Shown here piece by piece: positions 32,188 through 41,435 of a DNA stretch of 64,000 nt; within the stretch, counting starts at the first letter, position 1; each line of letters starts with the position of its first letter. The translations under genes and the position numbers were made by a program. The notes under the pieces are model-generated. The model was not told where the DNA came from, ran no database searches, and worked only from the letters and a program-made list of their open reading frames with translations. The stretch spans positions 82,423 through 146,422 of the forward strand of contig NZ_KN322961.1 in the NCBI RefSeq assembly GCF_000774145.1, given 5' to 3'. This DNA comes from Pseudomonas mediterranea CFBP 5447. Its GTDB lineage: Bacteria > Pseudomonadota > Gammaproteobacteria > Pseudomonadales > Pseudomonadaceae.

Positions 32188-33288
32188 GTGTCCGCAAACA
32201 CCGAACTGGCCGTTGTGCCGCCAGCAGAAACCGCCCTGACCGTCTACAGCACCCCAAACGGCCTGGAGCCCTGGCTCCAGCAGATCCGCAACAAGATCGA
32301 CGGCTTCACACCGGACATCAGCACCCGCAAGGGGCGTGAGGCAATCGCATCAATGGCCTATGCCGTGGCCCGTTCCAAGACAGCCCTGGATGACGTCGGT
32401 AAGAAGCTCGTCGCCGACCTGAAGGAAGTGCCTAAGAAGATCGACGCCGAGCGCAAGCGCGTCCGGGACACCCTGGAAGCTTGGCAGGAAGAGGTTCGCC
32501 GGCCGCTGAACGATTGGCAGGCCGCCGAGGACGCCCGTGTCGATAAGCATACCGAGCGCCTGAACTGGCTGAAGTCTCTTGCGGACGATCTGGGCGAGCT
32601 GGCGTCGCTGCATATCAAAGGCTTGATCGCCGAAGCCGAAGGCATGCAGCTAGGTGCCCATTGGGAGGAATTCGAAGCCGAGGCGGCAAATGCCAAGGAC
32701 AAGATTCTGACCATACTACGGGCTGCCCTGGAGAAGCGCGAAACGCTTGAGGCCGAGCAAGCCGAGCTGACCCGCTTGCGCGCCGAGAACGAAGCCCGTG
32801 AGAAAAAGGACCGTGAGGAACGCATCGCCCGGGAGGCCGCCGAGCGCGCCACCCGCGAAGCGGAAGAGAAAGCCAGGCGGGAGCGCGAAGCAGAAGAGCA
32901 GCGCGCCCGTAACGAAAAGGCCGCGGCCGAGAAACGCGAGAACGACCTGAAGCTGGCCGCCGCCGAAGCCGAGCGCAAAGCCGAGCAGGCCAAGCGGGAG
33001 AAGATCGAGGCGGACCAGAAGGCGGAGCGCGACCGCCTACAAGCGATTGAAGATCAGAAGCAAGCCGTCGAGAAAGCACGCCTTGAGGAAATTGCCCGCC
33101 AAAAAGCTGCAGCGGACGAAATCTTGCGTCAAGAGCGACTGCGTGAGGCTGACAAGGCACACAAAGCCAAGATCAACCGTGCCGCCCTGGAGGCATTCAT
33201 CGCTGGCGGCATGACCGAGGAATGCGCGAAGCAGGCAATCACCCTGATCGCCCAGCGCAAGATCCCGGCCATTTCAATCCAATACTGA
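32188..33288 (+). CDS. Coiled-coil protein beside recombination genes
   Basis: A 366-residue protein from a GTG at 32188, which has AAGGA 8 bases upstream (MSANTELAVVPPAETALTVY). Residues 30-160 are helical with TRKGREAIASMAYAVARSK. Residues about 185-330 form a long Glu/Lys/Arg/Ala coiled coil. A short C-terminal domain follows (AALEAFIAGGMTEECAKQAI). Homologues often precede Erf or RecT genes and are thought to be part of the recombination module. Exact role unknown. Confidence 0.75.
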   Translation: MSANTELAVVPPAETALTVYSTPNGLEPWLQQIRNKIDGFTPDISTRKGREAIASMAYAVARSKTALDDVGKKLVADLKEVPKKIDAERKRVRDTLEAWQEEVRRPLNDWQAAEDARVDKHTERLNWLKSLADDLGELASLHIKGLIAEAEGMQLGAHWEEFEAEAANAKDKILTILRAALEKRETLEAEQAELTRLRAENEAREKKDREERIAREAAERATREAEEKARREREAEEQRARNEKAAAEKRENDLKLAAAEAERKAEQAKREKIEADQKAERDRLQAIEDQKQAVEKARLEEIARQKAAADEILRQERLREADKAHKAKINRAALEAFIAGGMTEECAKQAITLIAQRKIPAISIQY

Positions 33289-33304
33289 TACTGAGGCATC
33301 GAGC

Positions 33305-34063
33305 ATGAGCACCGACATCATCATGCCGGAGCAGCGCCGCCAAGTGGTGACGCCGATCTCCAGCGACAACAGCATCATGGCCGTGATCAGCCGCGCCGCT
33401 GCCGATCCATCGTGCGACATCGAAAAAATGGAAAGGCTGCTGGCGATGCACGAGCGCATGCAGGCCAAGACAGCCGAACAAGCCTTCAATGCGGCGATGG
33501 CCGAAATGCAGTGCGAGATACCCACGGTGTTCGAGGCCGCGGTGAATCTCCACACCGGCAACGCCTACGCCACTCTCGACGACATCACCCGGACCTTGAA
33601 GCCAATCATGCAACGGCACGGGTTCGCCATCACCTTTAAAGTCGAGAATGCCGAAAAAGCCATCAAGGTGACCGGCATATTGATGCACAGGGACGGCCAC
33701 CGAGAAGAGACAACCATGACTCTCCCGGCAGACATCGGCAAAGGCCGCAACGAAGTCCAGGCGGTCGGCTCATCCACCACCTACGGCAAGCGCTACGTCA
33801 TGTGCGCGTTGCTGAACATCACCACCGGCGAAAGCCGAGACGATGACGGGCAGTCATCCGATGGCTCGGATACTGATGACATGCGTGCGCAGGTTGTCGC
33901 AGACATCCTCGAGCGTGTAGCGCAGACCGCGACGCCGGAAGAACTCAAGGACGTCTGGCAGGCAAGCCTGAAGGTGTTGCAAGCATCGGGTGATACCAAT
34001 GGGTATTCCACAGTGAAGACCGCCGTCACCGTCCATAAAGCCAAGCTGGAGGCGCCTCAATGA
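33305..34063 (+). CDS. erf: Erf-family single-strand annealing protein
   Basis: A 252-residue protein with the ERF core: AEQAFNAAMAEMQCEIP near residue 57, YATLDDITRTLKPIM and HGFAITF near 80-105, and GSSTTYGKRYVMCALLNI near 155. Erf forms rings that anneal complementary strands and, with an exonuclease, recombines or circularises phage DNA. Its stop overlaps the exonuclease gene start by 4 bases. Confidence 0.93.
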   Translation: MSTDIIMPEQRRQVVTPISSDNSIMAVISRAAADPSCDIEKMERLLAMHERMQAKTAEQAFNAAMAEMQCEIPTVFEAAVNLHTGNAYATLDDITRTLKPIMQRHGFAITFKVENAEKAIKVTGILMHRDGHREETTMTLPADIGKGRNEVQAVGSSTTYGKRYVMCALLNITTGESRDDDGQSSDGSDTDDMRAQVVADILERVAQTATPEELKDVWQASLKVLQASGDTNGYSTVKTAVTVHKAKLEAPQ

Positions 34064-34827
34064 TCGTCGTCAACTGTGCACAGGGTTCCCCTGAGTGGCT
34101 CCAGGCCCGCGCCGGAGTCATAACCGCCAGCATGTTCAGCACGGCCCGTTCCAAGGTGAATGGGCTCACCGCACAGCAACGTACCTACGTCGACGCCATT
34201 CTTGCCGGCCACAGCGAGGCCCGCGCCCGCGATCTGGCCGGCTACAAGGCTGGACCGAAAGCCGAGGTCGTTCAGCGTGCCCTTGACGGCGAGAAAGTCG
34301 GTGAGCCATCAAGCGCCGCTTTGACCTACGCCTTCGAGTTAGCAGTCGAGCGGATTGGCGGTGCGCCGCTGGATGGAGGCTTTGAAACCTGGCAAATGCG
34401 CAGAGGCCATGAGCTGGAGCCTGAGGCGCGCATGGAGCACGAGATCCAGACCGGATTGATCGTCACCCAAGTGGGCCTGGTAAAAACGGATGACGGCGTA
34501 TTCGGCGCCAGTGCGGACGGCTTCATCGGTGAGGATGGCGGGTCCGAGTACAAATGCTTTCTGGCGCCCGACAAGCTCCGTGCCTTTCACATCGACAACG
34601 ATGCCAGTGACGTCATTGACCAGGTGCAGGGATGCATGTGGATCGCTGAGCGTAAATGGTGGCACCTGGGGATGTACTGCCCTCTATTGAGGCCGGTAGG
34701 CCGCCAGCTCTGGTGGAAAGAGTTTCAGCGGGACGACGACTACATCGAAAAGCTCGAAGAAGACCTCTGGGAGTTCAAGCTTCTGGTGGATGGGTACGAG
34801 CAGAAGTTGAGGAGCAAAGCAGCATGA
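34060..34827 (+). CDS. YqaJ-family viral recombinase/exonuclease
   Basis: A 255-residue protein in the lambda exonuclease superfamily. GSPEWLQARAGVITAS near residue 8 is the family's N-terminal motif. The metal site is formed by MRRGHELEPEAR near 115, FGASADGFIGEDGGSEYKCF near 150 and the QVQGCMW helix near 190. It should resect double-strand ends for Erf annealing. Erf and exonuclease are coupled by a 4-base overlap. Confidence 0.92.
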   Translation: MIVVNCAQGSPEWLQARAGVITASMFSTARSKVNGLTAQQRTYVDAILAGHSEARARDLAGYKAGPKAEVVQRALDGEKVGEPSSAALTYAFELAVERIGGAPLDGGFETWQMRRGHELEPEARMEHEIQTGLIVTQVGLVKTDDGVFGASADGFIGEDGGSEYKCFLAPDKLRAFHIDNDASDVIDQVQGCMWIAERKWWHLGMYCPLLRPVGRQLWWKEFQRDDDYIEKLEEDLWEFKLLVDGYEQKLRSKAA

Positions 34828-35066
34828 TCAGCAACCACCTCAGCCTGGTCGAACACAATCGGCCCCAGGCGGACGCGATCTCAGATCGAATCGCCCAGTA
34901 CCTGGCGGCCGGCGGCCAAATCGACAAGCTGCCAAGCCCTCCGCACAACCCGATCCCGCCGCCCCGCTCAACTCGGATAGACCCTGAAACGGTCCTCAAG
35001 CGCAAACCGCTCAAGCTCACCCTGGCCGAGCGCCGAGCGGTGCGCAAAATGGTGGATTCGCTATGA
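34824..35066 (+). CDS. Small early-operon protein
   Basis: An 80-residue protein (MISNHLSLVEHNRPQADAIS) with a proline-rich middle (PPHNPIPPPRSTR) and basic C-terminus. Coupled to both neighbours by ATGA overlaps. No family recognised. Confidence 0.7.
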   Translation: MISNHLSLVEHNRPQADAISDRIAQYLAAGGQIDKLPSPPHNPIPPPRSTRIDPETVLKRKPLKLTLAERRAVRKMVDSL

Positions 35067-35524
35067 GCAAGCGCAAGCCATGCAATCGGCGCGTCCAGAT
35101 CGAACGAAGCATGCGAGCCCTGGTTAACACCCACCACGCCGCGGTCATCAACATCGACCCAAGCGGCGTCCAGGTGATGATCAACTGGAAAAACGGGAAG
35201 CAGATTCTTTCAAGAAAGGTTTCCGACGCGCTGTGCGATATAGCCCACCGATGGACGATTTACATCGCCGGCATCTGCATTCGGCAGGATGGCGCCCAGT
35301 ACATCAAATCCATCGACATCACACCGGACGGCGTCCACATGGTGGAAAGGCTTTCGGATGTACTCGAACACTTCTACGACGAGGTGAAAGCCGACTGCAA
35401 TGCAAACCACTTGGTTGGCATGGGCTGGCTGGCCGTGCCTGGCAACACCCGAGTCACGGAGGCGCAACTGTCCTCCTTGCTGGCCTCGGTCGGCGCCTGG
35501 AACCAGGTGAAGGTAGCAGCGTGA
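35063..35524 (+). CDS. Unknown early-operon protein
   Basis: A 153-residue protein with a basic start (MSKRKPCNRRVQIERSMRAL) and mixed alpha/beta content (YIKSIDITPDGVHMVERLSD). No membrane span or recognised motif. Overlaps the upstream gene by 4 bases. Confidence 0.65.
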   Translation: MSKRKPCNRRVQIERSMRALVNTHHAAVINIDPSGVQVMINWKNGKQILSRKVSDALCDIAHRWTIYIAGICIRQDGAQYIKSIDITPDGVHMVERLSDVLEHFYDEVKADCNANHLVGMGWLAVPGNTRVTEAQLSSLLASVGAWNQVKVAA

Positions 35525-35599
35525 GACGTTTCCGCTCCCAACAACGCAAACGACAGACCTGGCTGGCGCTGCCGGCCAGTGGAATTGAGGAGGTAGGCC

Positions 35600-35932
35600 A
35601 TGGCCAAGAGCAACGCGCAATTGCAGAAGGACAAGCGCGCCAAGGAGAAGGCGTTGCTCGAGCGGATCGGCGCCGAGAAGCGTTCGCTGATTGTTTCGAA
35701 AGCACTCGATGATGCGCTGCAGATCCTCGGCGAGCGCCACGGCTTCGAGGAATGGCAGGAGACAGTGTCGACGATGATCCTAAATCTGGCCGCAGCGCCA
35801 GCCGCAGAGTCTGAGCGCTTCGCCAGCATGTCACGACCGGAAATAGCGATTACCGAAAGGCAGTCGCGACAGCTTGATAGATTCGCCGAAACCGGTATTG
35901 ATTATGATCGAGCGGTCAGCACTTCCGATTAA
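35600..35932 (+). CDS. Small charged early-operon protein
   Basis: A 110-residue helical protein (MAKSNAQLQKDKRAKEKALL) with VSKALDDALQILGERHGFEEW. GAGG lies 9 bases upstream. The central part resembles ribbon-helix-helix-like phage regulators in size and charge, but no motif is certain. Its 3' end overlaps the convergent DUF2971 gene by 17 bases. Confidence 0.6.
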   Translation: MAKSNAQLQKDKRAKEKALLERIGAEKRSLIVSKALDDALQILGERHGFEEWQETVSTMILNLAAAPAAESERFASMSRPEIAITERQSRQLDRFAETGIDYDRAVSTSD

Positions 35933-36800
35933 CAAAATCTGACAACTCATGGTTCTCAATAACCCATCGCGCTACATCTCCAAAATCACCAGGATCATCT
36001 TTAAATATATGAGCGGTACGAGGGGTTATTAGGGGGCTGCTTATGAGGGGACCAGGAAATTTGATCACATCGTATCGAAAAGCGTAATCCCAGTTCGCCA
36101 CTGCCGCCAAACTTAAAGAAATGTTTGTGTTCTCCACCCGACTCCAAATATCTTTTTGATTTTGGAGGTTCATACGCTCCCCCATATAAATAGATTTAAT
36201 GCATTCAATCGGTATATCCATAGTCAAAATTGGAAAATTGTTCAGCATTTTTTCAGCCTTAGTAAGATCCACCGCAGACCTTACGATCCTAACTTCTTTT
36301 TCATAAGACCAAACGTTCGATTTCACGCAGAGATCAGCGATGGGAACAGGCTGCTCATAAAAGTCAGAGATATTAAATGCAGGCCGGCGCTTTTGGTACT
36401 TAACCGCGTGTAGCCCGCTAAAAAATTCGTGATGCTCATCAAACTCTATGACCGCGCCTGAATATTCTGAAGCGTAATGGCCCCACATCAGAAGGCTTTC
36501 ACGGTTACGACTTAAGCAAAGAATACCGAGCTTTTCATTAAATTCGCCCATCAATTGTCTAGATTGGATATCACTGCAATATTTATCATCTACGGCGATA
36601 TGACTACGATCTAGCCCTTTTCTTCTTGGACTGAGAACGCAGTAAGAAAAAGTCCTCACGTGCTGTTCGATATCTTTTGTAATTATTAGCTGAGGAAGCA
36701 ACTCAAAAGGATCGTTAAAAGCGCCGGGCTGTGTAAATCTAATGCTCCCATCCAGTATTCTTTTTGCGGTATCGGCAGTGACATATTTATACAAGCCCAT
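35916..36800 (-). CDS. DUF2971 protein, accessory gene
   Basis: A 294-residue protein from the ATG at 36800 (MGLYKYVTADTAKRILDGSI), 7 bases after AAGGAG. It shows the DUF2971 hallmarks: RFTQPGAFNDPFE near residue 24, LCLSRNRESLLMWGHYA near 95, GAVIEFD near 115 and SYEKEVRIVRS near 165. The family's biochemical role is unknown; members often occur in prophages and genome islands beside defence genes. Low GC and opposite orientation mark it as an insert in the early operon. Confidence 0.85.
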   Translation of the reverse strand: MGLYKYVTADTAKRILDGSIRFTQPGAFNDPFELLPQLIITKDIEQHVRTFSYCVLSPRRKGLDRSHIAVDDKYCSDIQSRQLMGEFNEKLGILCLSRNRESLLMWGHYASEYSGAVIEFDEHHEFFSGLHAVKYQKRRPAFNISDFYEQPVPIADLCVKSNVWSYEKEVRIVRSAVDLTKAEKMLNNFPILTMDIPIECIKSIYMGERMNLQNQKDIWSRVENTNISLSLAAVANWDYAFRYDVIKFPGPLISSPLITPRTAHIFKDDPGDFGDVARWVIENHELSDFVNRKC

Positions 36801-36859
36801 CGAGACTCCTTGATCCGGCTCCATGCCGGTCACCCGTAATATCCCAACCCAAACCAAAT

Positions 36860-36882
36860 TGCCACCACCGGTCACGGAGGGC
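36860..36882. repeat. 23-bp direct repeat, left copy
   Basis: Identical over 23 bases to 37292-37314; core CACCGGTCACGGAGGGC. The two copies flank the lipoprotein gene. Confidence 0.9.
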
Positions 36883-36884
36883 TT

Positions 36885-37223
36885 TTATTCAAATTTGATC
36901 TTCATGCTGGGCTCGGTTTCCATAGTTGGACGCCGCAACTCCGGATCGTTGGAGTCAAGACAACGGAACTGCACCTCGGCACTCGCATGACGGCCGTACC
37001 CTTTGTCTATGGATGAATCTTTGAGCGGCATCAGCTGCTCACCCTTACTCTCGCAGAAACGATTCGCCTCTTGATATAGCTCCGCCTTTACCGCCCCGCC
37101 ACTGAAGGTAGTAAAGCTACCTTCCCTCGCGATCATGTAGGTGTCGCGCCCCATGGGCACGACACCAAGGCCTGAACAACCCGTGATCAGTAAGGCAATC
37201 GTTGGAACCAGCAAATGCCGCAT
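36885..37223 (-). CDS. Small lipoprotein, accessory gene
   Basis: A 112-residue protein with a lipoprotein signal: [16 protein letters not shown], lipobox LITGC with Cys16. The mature part includes [19 protein letters not shown] and a probable disulphide pair (FCESKGE and FRCLD). It opposes the early operon and lies exactly between two 23-bp direct repeats. Envelope location suggests superinfection exclusion or lysogenic conversion, but this is inference. Confidence 0.8.
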   Translation of the reverse strand: MRHLLVPTIALLITGCSGLGVVPMGRDTYMIAREGSFTTFSGGAVKAELYQEANRFCESKGEQLMPLKDSSIDKGYGRHASAEVQFRCLDSNDPELRRPTMETEPSMKIKFE

Positions 37224-37291
37224 CGGCAGCGCTCCTTGCGAATTGATGATACAGAGCCATCACTTTGCCACACAGCAAACCCTATCACCAC

Positions 37292-37314
37292 TGCCACCAC
37301 CGGTCACGGAGGGC
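37292..37314. repeat. 23-bp direct repeat, right copy
   Basis: Second copy of the repeat at 36860-36882; lies 24 bases upstream of the NdpA-like gene. Confidence 0.9.
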
Positions 37315-37337
37315 GGCGCCTACCTGAGGTAATCGCA

Positions 37338-38345
37338 ATGCCTGTTCTTCACAGCGTGATTCACAAGATCGATAAAAAGCCCGACGGTAACCCCGCCGTC
37401 CTGCACTTCGCCAGCAACGAGCAGGTCGACAGCCCGGCACGGGACGATCTGATCCAGCAGCTCAACGAAACCTACAACGCTGCTGCGGGCAAGGGCTGGG
37501 GATTCTTCCAAGCCGAATCGGGCGCCTTCCCGCTCAGTGGGTGGCTGGGCACGTACCTGGCCGGTGGGAGCGACTTCCTCTCGTTCAGCATCATTGCCGT
37601 CGAGCACCTGACCAAGTTGATGGAAGAGTCGAACCTCACCACCGGCGGGCACGCCCTCTTCTGCCACTACCAGCAAGGCATGACCGAGTACTTGGCCATC
37701 GCCTTGGTGCAGGAAACCGAAGCGGTGACCATGACCGAAGAGCTGCGCCTTATGACCATGAAGCACCTGGACCTGGATCATATCCGCCTGGCCACACGCA
37801 TCAACATCAGCGAATGGCAGAACAACCGGCAGTCGAAGCAGTACATCTCCTACCTGAAGGGCAAGCAGGGCCGCCGGCTGACTGATTACTTCCGCGACTT
37901 CATCGGTTGCCAGGAAGGAATCGACGGCCCTGGCGAAACGCGGACCTTACTCAAGGCGTTCAGCGACTTCGTTGAAAGCGAGGATCTGCCAGAAGAATCC
38001 GCCCGCGAAAAGACCCAGACACTGGTCAGCTACGCGATGGCCCAGGCCAAGCTTGGCGAACCGATTACTCTGGCTGAGCTGTCGGAAGTGATCGATGAGG
38101 GCCAACCCAAGGCATTCGCCGACTTCATCAAGGCTTCCGATTACGGGCTTTCCGACACGCTGCCGGCTGACAAGAAGACCCTCAACAAATTCCGGCGCTT
38201 CACAGGCCGGGCAGAAGGCCTATCGATTAGTTTTGAGCAGCACCTTCTCGGTTCGAAAATCGAGTTCGATGCGGCCGGGGGAACGCTGACCCTGCGCGGC
38301 CTCCCAACCCAGCTCACCGAACAACTCAGGCGTGCCACCGCCTGA
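37338..38345 (+). CDS. Nucleoid-associated protein, NdpA/YejK-like
   Basis: A 335-residue protein ([20 protein letters not shown]) with [16 protein letters not shown] near residue 112, [14 protein letters not shown] near 150 and [11 protein letters not shown] near 193. These match the NdpA/37-kDa nucleoid protein family, full length. GAGG lies 8 bases upstream of the ATG. Host NdpA binds DNA and affects transcription; phage and plasmid copies are known and may mask incoming DNA or modulate host transcription. Confidence 0.9.
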   Translation: MPVLHSVIHKIDKKPDGNPAVLHFASNEQVDSPARDDLIQQLNETYNAAAGKGWGFFQAESGAFPLSGWLGTYLAGGSDFLSFSIIAVEHLTKLMEESNLTTGGHALFCHYQQGMTEYLAIALVQETEAVTMTEELRLMTMKHLDLDHIRLATRINISEWQNNRQSKQYISYLKGKQGRRLTDYFRDFIGCQEGIDGPGETRTLLKAFSDFVESEDLPEESAREKTQTLVSYAMAQAKLGEPITLAELSEVIDEGQPKAFADFIKASDYGLSDTLPADKKTLNKFRRFTGRAEGLSISFEQHLLGSKIEFDAAGGTLTLRGLPTQLTEQLRRATA

Positions 38346-38395
38346 TCACTCCCAATGCCCCGCGCCCTGCTTCCTCGTACCAGGGAGGCAGGACC

Positions 38396-39310
38396 TTAAC
38401 CTCCGCGCAGAAAAAATTCAGTCCAATCGTTATCTAAGCCTATTGAATCTGAAGCAAATTTCTCGACCTCATTTTCTGCCTGTCGCATAGATTTCCAATG
38501 GAATCCCTGAATGTACTCCGCCTTGCATTCATAGCGCCCCACAGGAAACAAGCACTGTACTATCGCTCCTACAGGACAGTCATCTTCATTCGCGTTCCAT
38601 ATGTAATATCTGAAAACTTTTACCCCGTTTATGCTGTAAGGTTCCAGCATAGGTCTATGTAACTCGTATGGCTCGCCGCGTTTTTGAGCGTCAACTTTTC
38701 CGTCCACGGTTACACCATTTATGTGAGGTAGGCTCGCACGAGCAATCGCGAGCAAGTCTCGCTTTGCTCTGAGTGCAACTAACATGTCAGGCTGGGCGTA
38801 GCCTCTTCCAGCCCATAATGGGAGCTCTCCTGCCACACGTTGCCCAAATTCAACTGCGTCTCGAAGGTAGCCAAGCGTCCTCGCACTTTCCGGTGGTAGC
38901 TCAGCAATTGGAATTTTATTCACCGCATCGAACAAGCCCGACCAATCTTGGTCACGCTTATAATAAAGATAATCTCGCATCATTCTGGGAGCGTTCTCTA
39001 ACTTCAAAAATGAGTTTGAAAGTAGCCAAAGCTTTTCGAGAGCCTCGTCTGACAAGACACGCATAACCCCAAGCAAGTTTTTTTGCTTAACAATTGTAGC
39101 AACTTTTGCATGCCACATCGGAATATAGGCCGCTGTGATAATTGCAATACCTGCGCCGACTGCCTGTGCCCACCCTGAGGCTTCATTAGGCAGCCATCCA
39201 TTCCTACTAAAAAATCCAATAGATCCTACGATTACCCAAAACGCAGCGCCACCAACAACCAACCACCATAGGGCCCAAAGCGACGATTCAAGAAACTTTT
39301 CCAATTTCAT
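38396..39310 (-). CDS. Membrane-anchored unknown protein, accessory gene
   Basis: A 304-residue protein with two N-terminal membrane spans (WALWWLVVGGAAFWVIVG at 12-29 and WAQAVGAGIAIITAAYIP at 47-64) and a large cytoplasmic domain. The domain contains SDEALEKLWLLSNSFLK and YYIWNANEDDCPVGAIVQ. Low GC and opposite orientation. No family recognised. N-terminal double-span architecture with a soluble domain is common in phage-defence effectors, but no catalytic motif is visible. Confidence 0.7.
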   Translation of the reverse strand: MKLEKFLESSLWALWWLVVGGAAFWVIVGSIGFFSRNGWLPNEASGWAQAVGAGIAIITAAYIPMWHAKVATIVKQKNLLGVMRVLSDEALEKLWLLSNSFLKLENAPRMMRDYLYYKRDQDWSGLFDAVNKIPIAELPPESARTLGYLRDAVEFGQRVAGELPLWAGRGYAQPDMLVALRAKRDLLAIARASLPHINGVTVDGKVDAQKRGEPYELHRPMLEPYSINGVKVFRYYIWNANEDDCPVGAIVQCLFPVGRYECKAEYIQGFHWKSMRQAENEVEKFASDSIGLDNDWTEFFLRGG

Positions 39311-39396
39311 TACATGCTCCCTTCAGAAACGGTACTCCCCCCGCTTAGTTAATCACCAAATTGGCCTCCAGCGAATGCAGGGGGCGAGGACTTCTC

Positions 39397-41316
39397 ATGC
39401 CCGCTCACCAGAAGAGACACCCCTTCGATTTCAAAACCCAGTATGGACTCGGCTTTAACCCCCAGGATGATGAGATCGTCGTCGACTTCTTCTGTGGTGG
39501 TGGCGGCGCCGGTACCGGCCTGGAGATGGGCCTGGGCCGTGCGGTGGCCGTGGCGAAGAACCACAGCCCCACCGCTATCAGCATGCACACCGTCAACCAT
39601 CCGGCCGCCCGGCACTTCACCACCGATGTCTTCGAGGGTGATCCGGATACGGAATGCGGCGGCCGGCCGGTTGGCTGGTTCCATATGTCGCCGGACTGCA
39701 CGCACTTTACGCAGGCCTCCGCCGGCCAGCCACGCAAGCGCGAGATTCGCAGCCTTTCATGGATTGGACTGAAGTGGAGCGGAAAGAAGAAGCCCCGGGT
39801 ACTCAGCCTGGAAAATGTTAAGCAGATTCTTCAGTGGGGACCTCTCATTGCCAAGCGCTGCAGAACAACGGGCCGAGTTGTGAAGCTCGATGGCACGGTT
39901 GCTGAATTTGGCGAACGCGTGCCCGTCGAGCAGCAGTACTTGGTGCCAGACCCCAAGCGACGTGGCCGGACCTGGCGCCGTTTCGTCGCCCTGCTGGAAG
40001 GCATGGGCTATGTCGTCGAGTGGAAGGTGATCAAAGCCTGTGACTTCGGCGCACCCACCAGCCGGGAACGCCTGTTCATGATAGCCCGCTGCGATGGCCA
40101 GCCGATCGTGTGGCCGGAGCCCACCCATGCGAAGAACCCGGTCAAGGGTCAGCAGAAGTGGAAGACAGCCGCCGACTGCATCGACTTCAGCGATCTCGGC
40201 AAAAGCATCTTCGGTCGCAAGAAGGACCTGGCCCCGGCCACCCTGCGCCGAGTTGCCAAGGGCATGAAGAAGTTCGTCATCGACAACCCGGCGCCGTTCA
40301 TTGTGCCGATCGCGAATTGGTCCGGTGAGACGGTGCAATCGGCCGACGAGCCCCTGCGCACAGTCACCAGTTGGCCACGCGGCGGATCGTTCGCCATGGC
40401 AAGCTCGGTGATCGCGCCGGCTACACACCAGGGCAGCGTCCGGGTGAACGATCCGATGGAGCCGCTTCCCACTGTGACCTGCGCCAACCGCGGTGAGCTG
40501 ACGCTGATCAGTCCGCTGATGGTTGGGGCTGGTGGCCCGGAGTACTCAGGCAAGCCGGTGGGCATTGATCAGCCGGTGGGCGCGCTGATGACACAGAACC
40601 ACCGGGCGGTTGCCACCGCCTTCATGGCTCAGATGAATGGGGGCTTCAACACCACCGACGCCAAGGGCATGGATGAACCGCTGACGACGGTGACCAACAC
40701 CGGCAGCCAGCAGCAACTGGTGTCCGCCAACCTGGTGCACTTGCGTGGCAACTGCGATGCACGCGACGTCAGCGACCCGCTACACACAGTGAGCGCCGGC
40801 GGCCAGCACCACGGGTTGGTGAGCGCATTCATGGAACGTGCATTCGGCGCCAGCGTAGGCCAAGGCCTGGAAGAGCCCGCCCCCACCATCACCGCCGGCG
40901 GTGGCGGGAAAAGCTCCCTGGTGTCGCTGACTCTCTCGCCAGAGCACGAAGCCAGTGCCCTGCGAGTCGCGGCTTTCCTGATCAGCTACTACGGCACCGA
41001 AAACATCAGCGCCTGCGATGCACCGGCGCCGACGATCACCACCAAGGATCGCCTGGCCATGGTCACCGTGATGGTGAAGGGCACGCCTTACGTGATCGTC
41101 GACATCTGCCTGCGGATGCTGAAGCCGTCCGAGCTGTACAAGGCTCAGGGCTTCCCGGCCGATTACATCATCAGCCACGGCGCCGACGGCAAGCCTTTCA
41201 CCAAGACCCAGCAGGTGCACATGTGCGGCAACAGCGTCAGCCCACCGCCGATGGCAGCCCTCGCCCGCGCCAATGACCCGTGGCGCGTTGCCGATCTCCA
41301 AGCCGAAGCAGCGTAA
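39397..41316 (+). CDS. C5-cytosine DNA methyltransferase
   Basis: A 639-residue protein starting MPAHQKRHPFDFKTQYGLGF. Motif I is VDFFCGGGGAGTGLEMG near residue 30. The catalytic Cys lies in MSPDCTHFTQA near residue 100 (variant of PC). The ENVKQIL motif is near 135 and PTSRERLFMIAR near 220. Motifs LKPSELYKAQGFP and MCGNSVSPPPMAA close the protein. Between about residues 320 and 560 there are about seven copies of a D-x-P-x-x-T-(V/I)-T unit. It likely modifies phage DNA against restriction. Confidence 0.92.
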   Translation: MPAHQKRHPFDFKTQYGLGFNPQDDEIVVDFFCGGGGAGTGLEMGLGRAVAVAKNHSPTAISMHTVNHPAARHFTTDVFEGDPDTECGGRPVGWFHMSPDCTHFTQASAGQPRKREIRSLSWIGLKWSGKKKPRVLSLENVKQILQWGPLIAKRCRTTGRVVKLDGTVAEFGERVPVEQQYLVPDPKRRGRTWRRFVALLEGMGYVVEWKVIKACDFGAPTSRERLFMIARCDGQPIVWPEPTHAKNPVKGQQKWKTAADCIDFSDLGKSIFGRKKDLAPATLRRVAKGMKKFVIDNPAPFIVPIANWSGETVQSADEPLRTVTSWPRGGSFAMASSVIAPATHQGSVRVNDPMEPLPTVTCANRGELTLISPLMVGAGGPEYSGKPVGIDQPVGALMTQNHRAVATAFMAQMNGGFNTTDAKGMDEPLTTVTNTGSQQQLVSANLVHLRGNCDARDVSDPLHTVSAGGQHHGLVSAFMERAFGASVGQGLEEPAPTITAGGGGKSSLVSLTLSPEHEASALRVAAFLISYYGTENISACDAPAPTITTKDRLAMVTVMVKGTPYVIVDICLRMLKPSELYKAQGFPADYIISHGADGKPFTKTQQVHMCGNSVSPPPMAALARANDPWRVADLQAEAA

Positions 41317-41360
41317 CTCCCCTACTCCACCGCCCGGGCATGGCCCGGCATAGGAAGCAA

Positions 41361-41435
41361 ATGCCCACTGCAATCAATTTGTTCGCCGGCCTCGGCGAAT
41401 TTTGCAACGGCACTAGATCACTTGTCCGCCGGTAG
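41361..41435 (+). pseudogene. Possible truncated C5-methyltransferase start
   Basis: A 24-codon frame from ATG at 41361 reads MPTAINLFAGLGEFCNG and then diverges and stops. NLFAGLG resembles methyltransferase motif I. The frame is cut just before the opposite-strand gene that ends at 41418. It may be a remnant cut by insertion of that gene, or chance. Confidence 0.35.
41382..41403 (+). terminator. Terminator-like hairpin after the C5-methyltransferase
   Basis: TTCGCCG-GCCT-CGGCGAA followed by TTTT: perfect 7-bp stem and short U tract. It lies within the possible methyltransferase remnant. Confidence 0.55.

Noticed and set aside
35521..35712. Possible GTG-started gene between 35524 and 35600.
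   Set aside because: It would run far into the next gene in another frame, with Arg/Gln-rich shadow composition.
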